Below, one piece after another: positions 50,234 through 58,627 of a stretch of DNA of 64,000 nucleotides. Source of the stretch: DASQUK01 sp963813485. GTDB taxonomy: Bacteria; Actinomycetota; Acidimicrobiia; Acidimicrobiales; VFJN01. The stretch covers positions 1 through 64,000 of the forward strand of contig CAWEZE010000024.1 of assembly GCA_963813485.1 (NCBI GenBank), in the 5' to 3' direction. A program made the translations under genes and the position numbers. Every line of letters begins with the position of its first letter. The first letter of the stretch is position 1. Under the pieces are notes generated by a model that ran no database searches, was not told the origin of the DNA, and worked only from the letters and a program-made list of their open reading frames with translations.

Positions 50234-51385
50234 ATGGGTCTGGTCGATCAAGCGGAGTTCCACTTCTTCCATTTCTTCCCGTATACGGACCTGCCGCCCG
50301 ACCACCGCGAACATCCGTCGCTCTGGGTCGACTTCCCGAATACCAACTACGACCCGAAGACGGGCCACGAGCTCTACAACCGCTACCTGTCGGAGATGCT
50401 GCTCGCAGACAAGCTCGGATACGACGGGCTGGTGCTGAACGAGCACCACAACACCCAGTACTCGATGAACCCGGCGCCCAACCTGACCGCGGCCGCGCTC
50501 ATCCCCCAGACCAAGAGCTGGATCAGCGTCTTCGGCACCCCGCCGAACCTCGGCTACCCCAACCGGCTGGCCGAGGAGTACGCCATGCTCGACGTCATGT
50601 CCGGGGGCAGGCTGCGCGTCGCCTTCCCACTGGGTACGGGCATGGAGTACTGGGCCAACGCCGTAAACCCCGCCACCGCCCGTGCCCGGTTCCGCGAGTC
50701 GATCGACATCATCCTGCGGTGCTGGACGCAGGACGGCCCCCAGAGCTACGCCGGCGACTTCTACACGTACCGCTACCTGAACCCGTGGCCGAGGCCGATG
50801 CAGCAGCCGTACCCCGAGTGCTACATCGTCGGCACCGGCTCCCCCGAGACCATCGAGCTGGCGGCGGAGCTCGGATTCGGGTACTCGGTGGTGTTCATCC
50901 CCCGGACGGCGCAGCTCAAGGTGTTCGACCACTTCCGCGAGCGCCTGGCGGCCCACGGTCACGACCCGACCCCCGACAAGGTGGCCATCGGCGTGATGGC
51001 CTACGTCGCCGAGACCGACGCGCGCGCCGAGGAGGAGTTCATGCCCCACGTCATGTACTTCTTCGAGAACGCTCTGCGCACGACGCCCCGGTACCTGAAC
51101 CCACCGGGATACGTGACCGTGCCCGAGTTCCGGAAGCGGATCCAGGCCGCCGACGTGCACGGGTCCGCCAACTGGGACGACCTGGTCGCCATCAACCGGA
51201 TCGTCGCCGGCACGCCGGAGAAGGTGGCCGACGCGATCGCCGGCTGGATCGAGGAGTCGGGCAGCAGCCGCCTGAACCTCAACCTCACCCTCGGCGACAT
51301 GCCGAACTGGAAGGTCGTGAAGAACACCACGCTGTTCGCGGAAGAGGTCATCCCGAGGCTTCGTTCGAAGAAGGAGGCGGCATGA
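50234..51385 (+). CDS. Luciferase-like (LLM) monooxygenase, second copy
   Basis: A 383-residue paralogue of the 48202 gene: FHFFHFFPYTDLPPDHREHP, DGLVLNEHHNTQYSMNPAPN (Glu-His-His), MLDVMSGGRLRVAFPLGTGM, RPMQQPYPECYIVGTGSPET and TPEKVADAIAGWIEESGSSR. The order of motifs and length agree with the first copy; the sequences have diverged well, so the duplication is old. GAGGGGG precedes the ATG at about 6 nt. Followed by the second hydrolase gene after the long linker. Confidence 0.9.
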   Translation: MGLVDQAEFHFFHFFPYTDLPPDHREHPSLWVDFPNTNYDPKTGHELYNRYLSEMLLADKLGYDGLVLNEHHNTQYSMNPAPNLTAAALIPQTKSWISVFGTPPNLGYPNRLAEEYAMLDVMSGGRLRVAFPLGTGMEYWANAVNPATARARFRESIDIILRCWTQDGPQSYAGDFYTYRYLNPWPRPMQQPYPECYIVGTGSPETIELAAELGFGYSVVFIPRTAQLKVFDHFRERLAAHGHDPTPDKVAIGVMAYVAETDARAEEEFMPHVMYFFENALRTTPRYLNPPGYVTVPEFRKRIQAADVHGSANWDDLVAINRIVAGTPEKVADAIAGWIEESGSSRLNLNLTLGDMPNWKVVKNTTLFAEEVIPRLRSKKEAA

Positions 51386-51516
51386 GCGAGCGTCCCGAAG
51401 GGCGAGAGCGAGCCCAGGGCCCGAGCGGCCCGCCGCCGGAGGCGGCACGAGCGGGAGTCGACGCGTCGGAGCCCGAGCGGCCCGCTGCGAAGCAGCAAGA
51501 GCGGGGAGCAATGAGC
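51382..51516 (+). repeat. Linker repeat, long copy
   Basis: Runs from the ATGA at the stop of the second monooxygenase to the start of the second hydrolase gene. It begins ATGAGCGAGCGTCCCGAAGG and ends GAGCGGGGAGCAATGAGC, and would encode a Ser/Glu/Arg/Pro-rich peptide (SERPEGRERAQGPSG) in frame with the hydrolase. It has no stop, so a longer start of the hydrolase at 51382 cannot be excluded. Confidence 0.5.
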
Positions 51517-52317
51517 GCTACCCCCGTGACGACCGTCTCGTTCGAGCGGCTGGACTACGACGTCCACGGGACGTCGACGGCGGTGCTGACGGCGGGCGAC
51601 CCCGAGGCCCCACCGCTGGTGTTCTTGCACGGGGCAGGCACGTGGCACGGCTGGGGTTTCGCCGAGCCCTGGACCGAGCGGTACCGGGTGCTCATTCCCC
51701 ACCACCCCGGCTACGGCGATTCGGGCGACCTTGACGGACTGCAAGACGTGCACGACCTGGTCCTTCACTACACCGAGCTGTTCGACCAGCTCGGACTGAC
51801 AGCTGATGTCAACCTCGTCGGCCTCTCGTTGGGTGGTCTGATCGCCGCCCGGTTCGCGATCGAGCAAAAGCACCGGCTGCGCCGACTGGTGCTGGTCGCA
51901 CCGGCGGGTCTGCGGGGGCGCGACGTCGCGTTCGACGACGTCTTCTGCATCCCGCCGGAGGAGCTCCTGGCACGCCTGGTGCACCGGATGGCCACGCTCG
52001 AGCCGCATCTGCCGGCCGATCCGAACGATGTGGACTTCATCGTCGCCCGCTACCGGGAGATGCGGACCACGGCGATCATGCTGTGGGAGCACCCCTTCGA
52101 CCGCGTGGTGCCTCGCTGGCTGGGTCGCGTCGATACCGCCACGCTCGTGGTGTGGGGCGAGGAGGACCGGATCGTACCCGTGGAGCTCGCCCGCAGCTGG
52201 GTCGAGTTGCTGCCCCGCGGCACCTTGGCGACGTTCCCCGACGCCGGACACCTGGTGCTCGACGAGTCGCCCGAGGCGAGCGCCGCCGTCGCGCGGTTCT
52301 GCGGCACGAACGACTGA
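51511..52317 (+). CDS. Alpha/beta hydrolase, second copy
   Basis: A 268-residue alpha/beta hydrolase: PPLVFLHGAGTWHGWGFAEP (oxyanion HGAG), IPHHPGYGDSGDLDGLQDVH, VNLVGLSLGGLIAARFAIEQ (Ser), LVVWGEEDRIVPVELARSWV (Asp) and LATFPDAGHLVLDESPEASA (His). Triad complete. ATG 51511 follows GCGGGGAGCA. Paired with the second monooxygenase as the first hydrolase is with the first, though the two hydrolases are only distantly similar. Confidence 0.9.
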   Translation: MSATPVTTVSFERLDYDVHGTSTAVLTAGDPEAPPLVFLHGAGTWHGWGFAEPWTERYRVLIPHHPGYGDSGDLDGLQDVHDLVLHYTELFDQLGLTADVNLVGLSLGGLIAARFAIEQKHRLRRLVLVAPAGLRGRDVAFDDVFCIPPEELLARLVHRMATLEPHLPADPNDVDFIVARYREMRTTAIMLWEHPFDRVVPRWLGRVDTATLVVWGEEDRIVPVELARSWVELLPRGTLATFPDAGHLVLDESPEASAAVARFCGTND

Positions 52318-52329
52318 CTCAATCGGAGC

Positions 52330-52959
52330 ATGGCAGAGATGTACGACGGGCTCCTGCTGGACATCGGCGGCGTGATCCTCGACCCCTGGCGGGCGCTGGA
52401 CGCCTACGCCACGGCCACCGGTGTTCCGGTGCCCGGCCGAGGTCCGATCGACCCGGAGGGCGATCCGCTCTGGAAGGAGAAGCTCTCGGGCACATTGACC
52501 CTGAACGGATACTGGGATCGTGTCGCGCGGAGGACCGGCCACGACGACTGGCGGGCGATGTTCCGGGCGATCACCGAGCTAGTGCCCGACGAGCTGTTCG
52601 ACGAAGAAGCCCTGACCCTCATGCGCGACGCCCGCTCCGCCGGCCGTCGCGTCGGCGTCCTCTCGAACGACGCCTACGCGATCCAGAGTCGGGGATTCTT
52701 CGACGCTCGCCCGGCATTCACGGAGTTGGACGCCTTCGTCGACGCGTCGGACATCGGTGTCGGCAAGCCCGAGCCGGACGCCTACCTCGTCGCCGCCGAG
52801 GCGCTGGGACTCGCCGCCGCGAGGATCGTGTTCCTCGACGACGCCGAGGAGAACGTCGAGGGTGCCCGTGCCGTCGGGATGCTCGGGATCCAGGTCGACG
52901 CCGGCTCGGCAACCGCGGCATTCGACAAGGCCCGCGAGCTGCTCGGCCTGACGTCGTGA
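52330..52959 (+). CDS. HAD-superfamily hydrolase
   Basis: A 209-residue HAD protein: MAEMYDGLLLDIGGVILDPW (nucleophile Asp, with Gly in place of the second Asp), VGVLSNDAYAIQSRGFFDAR (motif II Ser/Asn), FVDASDIGVGKPEPDAYLVA (motif III Lys) and IVFLDDAEENVEGARAVGML (motif IV Asp pair). It fits the HAD-IA group; the missing general-acid Asp is seen in some family members (LGGV-type). Substrate unknown. CGGAG precedes the ATG closely. It starts 12 bp after the hydrolase stop, perhaps the last gene of that operon. Confidence 0.87.
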   Translation: MAEMYDGLLLDIGGVILDPWRALDAYATATGVPVPGRGPIDPEGDPLWKEKLSGTLTLNGYWDRVARRTGHDDWRAMFRAITELVPDELFDEEALTLMRDARSAGRRVGVLSNDAYAIQSRGFFDARPAFTELDAFVDASDIGVGKPEPDAYLVAAEALGLAAARIVFLDDAEENVEGARAVGMLGIQVDAGSATAAFDKARELLGLTS

Positions 52960-52960
52960 A

Positions 52961-53794
52961 TCAGTCGGGTCGGATGGTGTAGCCGCCCTCGGCGATCGCC
53001 TGCGTGAGCCTGCGGGCGCCGGCCTTCAGGATGCGCGCATGCCGGGCCTCGTGGTCGCCCACCACCCGGGGGGTGGGACCGACCATGGAGATCGCCGCCA
53101 CGACGGGACCTTTCGCCGAGTCGCGCACCGGCACCGCCAGGGACGACATCCCGAGTTCAGTCTCGTCGACGCTGCGCGCGTAGCCGCGCTCGCGGATATG
53201 TGCCAGCTCGGCAAGGAGGAGCTCGGGCACGACAATGGTGTAGCCGGTGCTCGGCGGCAGGCCGGCGCGCAGTCGGGCCTCTGCCAGTTCCGGGTTGAAC
53301 GCCGCCAGCACCTTGCCGGCGCTGGACCGGTGCAGCGGTGAGCGGCGCGAGTTGGTCGAGTACCGCAGCGCCCGCTGTCCCTCGACCCGCTCGACGTAGA
53401 CGACGTCGACCCCGGCCGCCACGCCGACCTGCACGGTCTCCTCCAGGGTGTTGCGCAGCTCGACCAGGAGGGGCAGCGCCTGTTGGCCCACGGCGGTGCG
53501 CTCGGTCGCCAGATGCCCGTATTCGACCATGCGGAGCCCGAGGCGGTAGCTGCGGCGCGGGGTCCGGTCGACGAGGCCCCGCCGTGCCAGCACCGCGCAG
53601 GTGCGGTGGGCAGTGCTCTTCGCGACGCCGACGCGCCGCGCCAGCTCGCTCAGGCTCAGCTCGTGCGCCTCGGCGAGCGCATCGACGATGTCCAGGGCGA
53701 TGCCGACCGACTGCAGCGCGGGAGGCGCCGCGGTCCCGTCGGCCTCCTGGTCGTCACGATGGTCGTCACGATTGTCGCCCCGAAGCGCGCTCAC
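52961..53794 (-). CDS. IclR-family transcriptional regulator
   Basis: A 277-residue regulator with a winged HTH (LQSVGIALDIVDALAEAHEL, SLSELARRVGVAKSTAHRTC) and the IclR effector domain (LRYSTNSRRSPLHRSSAGKV, RGYARSVDETELGMSSLAVP, GPVVAAISMVGPTPRV). The Asp/Arg-rich N-tail is unusual. GTG start with GGCGGG upstream, weak. Convergent with the HAD gene and 46 bp downstream of the SDR gene in the same direction, so it may be transcribed with the molybdenum hydroxylase operon; IclR proteins often act on catabolic genes beside them. Confidence 0.9.
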   Translation of the reverse strand: MSALRGDNRDDHRDDQEADGTAAPPALQSVGIALDIVDALAEAHELSLSELARRVGVAKSTAHRTCAVLARRGLVDRTPRRSYRLGLRMVEYGHLATERTAVGQQALPLLVELRNTLEETVQVGVAAGVDVVYVERVEGQRALRYSTNSRRSPLHRSSAGKVLAAFNPELAEARLRAGLPPSTGYTIVVPELLLAELAHIRERGYARSVDETELGMSSLAVPVRDSAKGPVVAAISMVGPTPRVVGDHEARHARILKAGARRLTQAIAEGGYTIRPD

Positions 53795-53840
53795 CCCGCC
53801 AGTGAACCACCGTCCGGCGGTGGGGCGGTGGCGGCGGGCG

Positions 53841-54515
53841 TCAGTTCGGGACGCGGCCGCCGTTGACCAGCAGCGTCTGGCCCGAGACGAAGGTCGAGTC
53901 GTCCGAGAGCAGGTAGCAGAAGGTGCCGAGCAGGTCGTCGGGCCGCATGACGCGGCCCAACGGTGTGCGGCTCGGGTCGTAGCTGCCGAGCACCTGTGAT
54001 CCCGGCGTCGGCGTGAAGCCAGGGGCGACGCAGTTGACCCGAATGCCGCGCGGCCCGAGCTCGTTGGCCAGTGCTCGGGTCATGGCGATGACCGCGCCCT
54101 TCGAGGCCACGTAGTGCACGAAGCCGTGGGAACCGGTCACGGCGGTCTCGGACGCCACGTTCACGATGCTCCCGCCCCGATCGCCCATCGCCGCCGCTGC
54201 GGCCCGGGCGCAGAGAAACGACCCCCGCACGTTCACTGCGAACATACGGTCCCACTCGGCCAGGTCGATCTCGTCGTGGGCCTTGCGGGCGACCAGCAGC
54301 GCCGCGCAGTTCACCAGCCCGTCGACGTCGCCCGCCTCGGCGAACATCGCCGACACCTGGTCGGCGTCGCTCACGTCGCAGGTCACGTCGGCGCCGACCG
54401 TGACATCGGCCGTGATCGCCGTCGCACCGCGGGCGCGGAGCTCGACCGCCAGCGCCGCACCGATCCCGCGGGCGGCGCCGGTGACGACGATGCGCTTGTC
54501 CGTGAGGCCGTTCAC
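53841..54515 (-). CDS. Short-chain dehydrogenase/reductase
   Basis: A 224-residue SDR: TDKRIVVTGAARGIGAALAV (cofactor), VDGLVNCAALLVARKAHDEI, GGSIVNVASETAVTGSHGFV (Ser), HYVASKGAVIAMTRALANEL (Tyr-x-x-x-Lys) and VNCVAPGFTPTPGSQVLGSY. It ends STFVSGQTLLVNGGRVPN. The GTG start overlaps the stop of the inositol-monophosphatase-like gene by 4 nt (GTGA). Third gene of an operon with that phosphatase and the molybdenum hydroxylase subunit. Confidence 0.92.
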   Translation of the reverse strand: MNGLTDKRIVVTGAARGIGAALAVELRARGATAITADVTVGADVTCDVSDADQVSAMFAEAGDVDGLVNCAALLVARKAHDEIDLAEWDRMFAVNVRGSFLCARAAAAAMGDRGGSIVNVASETAVTGSHGFVHYVASKGAVIAMTRALANELGPRGIRVNCVAPGFTPTPGSQVLGSYDPSRTPLGRVMRPDDLLGTFCYLLSDDSTFVSGQTLLVNGGRVPN

Positions 54516-55354
54516 TCTGGCGTGCCCTCCGCAGCTCGGATGATGCCTGCGAGCGCCGCGTGGATGCCGCCATTGCTCGCGAGCACGTTTGCCAGTCCCG
54601 GGCCGAGGTTGACTGGCCCGCCGTCGAGGTCTTCGACGCGGCCGCCGGCCTCGCTGATCAGCAGCGCCCCGGCACCCACGTCCCATGCGAACGTGGCGTC
54701 CCGCTCCAGGAACGCGTCGATGCGCCCAGCGGCCACGTATGCGAGGCACAGGGCCGGGGAGCCCACGCAGCGCACCCCGCGGCACTGCCGGCTCAGCGCC
54801 ACGATGCGCCGGCCGAAGGCGGCGATCGCGTCCGGGTCGTCGGACTGGATGCCGGTGCAGACGAGGGCCCCGCCGGGCGAATCGACCGCCGACACGGCCA
54901 GCCTCTCGCCACCCAGCCACGCCCCCCCTCCTCGGGCGGCGGTGAACAGCTCCCCCCGGAACGGATCGAAGATGGCGCCGGCCGCCAGCCCCTCGGCGTC
55001 GCGAGCGGCCACCGAGGTGCACGCGAACGGCAGCCCGTGGGCGTAGTTCGACGTGCCGTCGAGGGGGTCGACGAGCCAGGTGACGCCGGGCTCGGCCACC
55101 TCACCGGCCTCGTCGTCTGCGTGATCCTCCTCGGCCAGGACGGCGTGGTCCGGGAAGCGCTCGGCGATCACCCCGAGGATCGCTGCCTGCGCGGTCACGT
55201 CCGCCCAGGTCACGATCGAGGCACGCTCGCTCTTGAGCTGCACCTGCTTGGGGCGGTGCAGGCCCTCGATCAGGACGGCACCGCCGGCGCGGGCCGCGGC
55301 CACTGCCCCGTCCAACAGGTCCGACACGGTCGTCACGGTCGACTTCGCCCGCAC
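54512..55354 (-). CDS. Inositol monophosphatase-family protein
   Basis: A 280-residue Mg/Li-type phosphatase: the metal sites are in HAVLAEEDHADDEAGE (Glu) and VTWLVDPLDGTSNYAHGLPF (DPLDGTxN), and DATFAWDVGAGALLISEAGG (Asp). Residues CVAARDAEGLAAGAIFDPFR are typical of IMPase. Substrates may be inositol phosphate, histidinol phosphate or a nucleotide phosphate (CysQ-like); not resolvable. Starts 3 bp after the stop of the molybdenum hydroxylase gene. The GTG start has no strong Shine-Dalgarno, suggesting coupled translation. Confidence 0.9.
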   Translation of the reverse strand: MRAKSTVTTVSDLLDGAVAAARAGGAVLIEGLHRPKQVQLKSERASIVTWADVTAQAAILGVIAERFPDHAVLAEEDHADDEAGEVAEPGVTWLVDPLDGTSNYAHGLPFACTSVAARDAEGLAAGAIFDPFRGELFTAARGGGAWLGGERLAVSAVDSPGGALVCTGIQSDDPDAIAAFGRRIVALSRQCRGVRCVGSPALCLAYVAAGRIDAFLERDATFAWDVGAGALLISEAGGRVEDLDGGPVNLGPGLANVLASNGGIHAALAGIIRAAEGTPE

Positions 55355-55357
55355 CGA

Positions 55358-57608
55358 TCAGCCGACCGCCAGCGCGGCCCAGACGCGCTCCGGGGTCAGC
55401 GGCGTCTCCAGGTGGCGGACGCCGAGATGGCCGAGGGCATCGATCACAGCGTTGTACACCGCGGGGATTGCGCCGATGGTGCCCGCCTCGCCGATCCCCT
55501 TGGCGCCGAGCTCGTTGACGAAGGTCGGCGTCGCCATGTGCACCAGCTCCAGGGACGGCAGCTCGGTCGCCGAGATCACGGGGTAGTCGGCGAAGTTGGT
55601 CGTCAGCGGCTGGCCTTCCTCGTCGTACCGGATGGCCTCGAGCAGAGCCTGGGCGGCACCCTGGGCGATGCCGCCGTGCACCTGGCCCTCGGCCACCACG
55701 GGGTTGAGGATCCTGCCGGCGTCGTCGAGGGCGATGATCCGCCGTAGGACGACGAGACCGGTCTCGGTGTCGACCTCGACCACCGCCACGTGGGCGCCGA
55801 ACGGAAACGTCGGCATCACCGGCAGGTGATCAGCCTCCGCGCACAGTGCTGGGCCGTCTCCAGCCACGAGGTCGGCCCAGCCCACCGCCCGTGCCGGCGC
55901 GCCGGCGACGTGGAAGCGGCCGGCCTCGCGGTCGAGCACCACGTCGTCGACCGATGCCTCGAGCAGCTCGGCGGCGGCGCCTCGACCCAGCTCTACCAGC
56001 GTGTCGCATGCCTCGGCGATGGCGGCCCCACCGAGCTGCACCGACCGGGAGCTGACGGTCAAGCCGCCCCTGAGGACCCGGTCGGTGTCGCCATGGATCA
56101 CCTCGACGTCCTCGAGCGCCACGCCCGTCCGGTCGGCCACGATCATCGCCCACGTGGTGTCGTGGCCCTGACCCGTTGGCGTCGAACCGCTCCTCACGCG
56201 GATGCGACCGGCATCGACCTCGACGGCCCCGAACTCGCCACCTGCCGGCACCGGCGGTGATCTCGACATAGCTGGCGACGCCGATGCCGAGGGCCATCGG
56301 ATCACCGGCGTCCCGGCGCCCGCCCTGTTCGGCTCGCAGTGCGTCGTAGTCGGCGGCCCGCAACACCCGTTCCAGCGCCTCCGGGTAGTCGCCCACGTCG
56401 TACACCGTCCCGATCCCCGTCGTGTAGCGGTCGTCGAACGGTGCGACGAGGTTGCGGCGCCGGACTTCGGCGGGGTCCATCCCGAGCTCGGCGGCGAACC
56501 GGTCGACCATGCGCTCGATCGCGACCGCCGCCTCGGGTCGCCCCGCACCCCTGTAGGCCGTGGTGGACACGGTGTTGGTGACGACCGAGACCCCGCTGAA
56601 GCCGGCGTTGGCGATGTCGTACGCACCCGTCGTCATCAGCATCGTCATCGCCGGCAGCCGGGCGCCGAGAACCGGGTACGCGCCGGCGTCCTGCACGACG
56701 TCGAGCTGGTAGGCCGTGATGCGCCCGTCCCGTCTGCCGCCCAGCCTGGCGTGCTGGATCTGACCCCGGCCATGGACCATGGCGATCATGTTCTCGGAGC
56801 GCGACTCGGTCCAACGGACCGGGCGACCGGCCACCTGGGCGTAGAACCCGAGCGCCGCTTCGTCGGGGAAGGTGCGCGACTTTGCGCCGAACCCGCCGCC
56901 CACATCGGGGACGACCACCCGGACGCGCGACGGGTCCAGCCCGTAGACGGCCGCCAGCACGTCGCGGGCGGGATGGGCGCCCTGGCAGGCCGCGTAGTGC
57001 ACGAGGCGGCCGTCGTCGGTCCAGTACGCAGCCGCCGAGCGGGGTTCGATGGGCGCAGCGGTCAGGCGCTGGTTGACGATCCGCTCCTCGACCACGACCT
57101 CGGAGCCGCCGAAGTCCGCCCGCGAGCCAGACGTGAACCGCTGCACCACGTTCGTGCCGACGTCCGGAAACAGCAACTGCTCGTCACGCAGCGCCGCCTC
57201 CGGATCGACGACCACGGGGAGCGGCTCGTAATCGACCACCACCAGGTCGGCAGCGTCGCTCCCGCACGCTCGGTCCTCGGCCACGATTGCGACGACCGCC
57301 TCACCCACGAACCGCACCACGCCACGAGCGACGAACGGTCGGCGCATGCCCTCGGGGAAGGTGGGGCTGGAGGCCGGGGCCACGCCGAGCTCGGCGAGGT
57401 CGTCCCCCGTAAGGACGGCGAGGACACCGGGTGCGGTCTTGGCTCCGGACACGTCGATGCCGGTGATCCGTGCGTGCGCCATCGACGACCGGACGTAGGT
57501 CAGCCAAGCCGCGTCCGGGAGCACCACATCTTCGACGTACGTTCCGCCCACGGTCAGGAACCGGGGATCCTCCAGCCGCGCCACCCGGGTGCCCAGGATG
57601 CTGCCCAA
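55358..57608 (-). CDS. Molybdenum hydroxylase large subunit (xanthine/aldehyde oxidase type), frameshifted
   Basis: A protein of about 749 residues homologous to the large subunit of the xanthine dehydrogenase/aldehyde oxidase/CO dehydrogenase family. Frame one: TRVARLEDPRFLTVGGTYVE, VRVVVPDVGGGFGAKSRTFP (MoCo contact) and TTAYRGAGRPEAAVAIERMV. Frame two: GSTPTGQGHDTTWAMIVADR (MoCo contact), then FVNELGAKGIGEAGTIGAIP with the catalytic Glu. One extra base at about 56240 splits it. The AYRGAGR motif is not the AYxCSFR motif of true CO dehydrogenase, so the substrate is probably an aldehyde, N-heterocycle or similar. The small FeS and FAD subunits are absent from the window. TTG start with GGGAGGAG 4 nt upstream. 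Confidence 0.88.
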
Positions 57609-57721
57609 CCGCTCCTCCCCTCGTGCCGCTGCGGCGGCCGCCGGCCTCGACCCTACGGGCTCGACGGTCCAGTGTCAGAATGCCAGGGAACCTGACAACC
57701 TCACACTCCGGGAGTGCATCG

Positions 57722-58537
57722 GTGCACGTCGAGAAGGCCATCGTGTTCGCCGAACGGGAGGGCTTCCGAGCCCTGGAGCTCGACGTCTACCGGCCGAGCA
57801 CACCCGGCGAGGACCCCGACCGGGCCCGGCCCTTGCTGGTGTACGTCCACGGCGGCGGCTGGCGGGTGAGCCACCGGAGCCGACCGCCCCGCGAGACCCG
57901 CGAGTGGTCGTCCGGTGTCTTCGAGCGGCTGACCGGGATGGGGTTCGTCGTCGCGGCTCCGGACTACCGCCTCAGCGGCGAGGCGCTCTTCCCCGCGCAG
58001 CTCGACGACACGCTTGAGGCGGTCCGCTGGCTCCACGCGAACGCCGACGACCTCGGCGTGGTCCGGGCGCGGACGTACCTGTGGGGCGCGTCGGCAGGCG
58101 GCAACCTGGCGGCGCTCGCGGCGCTCGTCGCCGACGCGTTACCAGTCGCCGGCGTCGTGTGCTGGTACCCGATCACCGACCTGCCCGCGCTCGACCGGGA
58201 CGCCACCGACAGCTACGAGGCCCACCTGCTGGGTGGCCCCATCGGTCAGAACCTCGACCTGGCCCGGGCCGCAAGTCCGGTGACACACGTGCACGGTGGC
58301 GCGCCACCGTTCCTCTTGCAGCACGGCGAGGACGACACCTGGGTGCCTCACGACCAGAGCGTCCGCCTGGCGGATGCCCTGCGTGCCGCGGGCGGGTCGG
58401 TCGAGCTCGAGTCCGTCCCGGGCGCGGACCACTTCTTCGGCGGTGCGGGCGACGCCGAGGTCGAGGCGATCTTCCAGCGCGCGCTGGACTTCCTGGTCCG
58501 GTTGGACACCGGCTCCCCGGTCCGGGCTGCCACCTGA
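57722..58537 (+). CDS. Alpha/beta hydrolase (esterase/HSL-type)
   Basis: A 271-residue esterase: RPLLVYVHGGGWRVSHRSRP (HGGG oxyanion motif of the hormone-sensitive-lipase group), YLWGASAGGNLAALAALVAD (Ser in GASAGG), LLQHGEDDTWVPHDQSVRLA (Asp) and SVPGADHFFGGAGDAEVEAI (His). GTG 57722 is chosen because GGGAG lies 7 nt upstream; ATG 57680 would add 14 residues. Divergent from the molybdenum hydroxylase gene and convergent with the RNase Z-like gene. Confidence 0.88.
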   Translation: MHVEKAIVFAEREGFRALELDVYRPSTPGEDPDRARPLLVYVHGGGWRVSHRSRPPRETREWSSGVFERLTGMGFVVAAPDYRLSGEALFPAQLDDTLEAVRWLHANADDLGVVRARTYLWGASAGGNLAALAALVADALPVAGVVCWYPITDLPALDRDATDSYEAHLLGGPIGQNLDLARAASPVTHVHGGAPPFLLQHGEDDTWVPHDQSVRLADALRAAGGSVELESVPGADHFFGGAGDAEVEAIFQRALDFLVRLDTGSPVRAAT

Positions 58538-58594
58538 CGACCGAACGAGGGTGCGCGGGCCACGACCGGCGCCAACGTGGCCACGTCACCTACC

Positions 58595-58621
58595 GGCGCG
58601 GGCCCCGACTGTCGCCGCGCC
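58595..58621. terminator. Hairpin between convergent genes
   Basis: GGCGCGG (58595-58601) and CCGCGCC (58615-58621), 13-nt loop, in the 90-bp gap between the esterase and RNase Z-like stops. A shared terminator is plausible. Confidence 0.35.
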
Positions 58622-58627
58622 CTCCAA

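Noticed and set aside
17732..52317. All four LLM proteins as one expanded family
   Set aside because: Those at 17732 and 33050 are about 280 residues and lack Glu-His-His; those at 48202 and 50234 are about 390-400 and carry it. They are two separate groups.
55358..57608. CO dehydrogenase large subunit (coxL)
   Set aside because: The active-site loop has AYRGAGR and not the AYxCSFR motif of form I CO dehydrogenase, and no coxM or coxS gene is adjacent.
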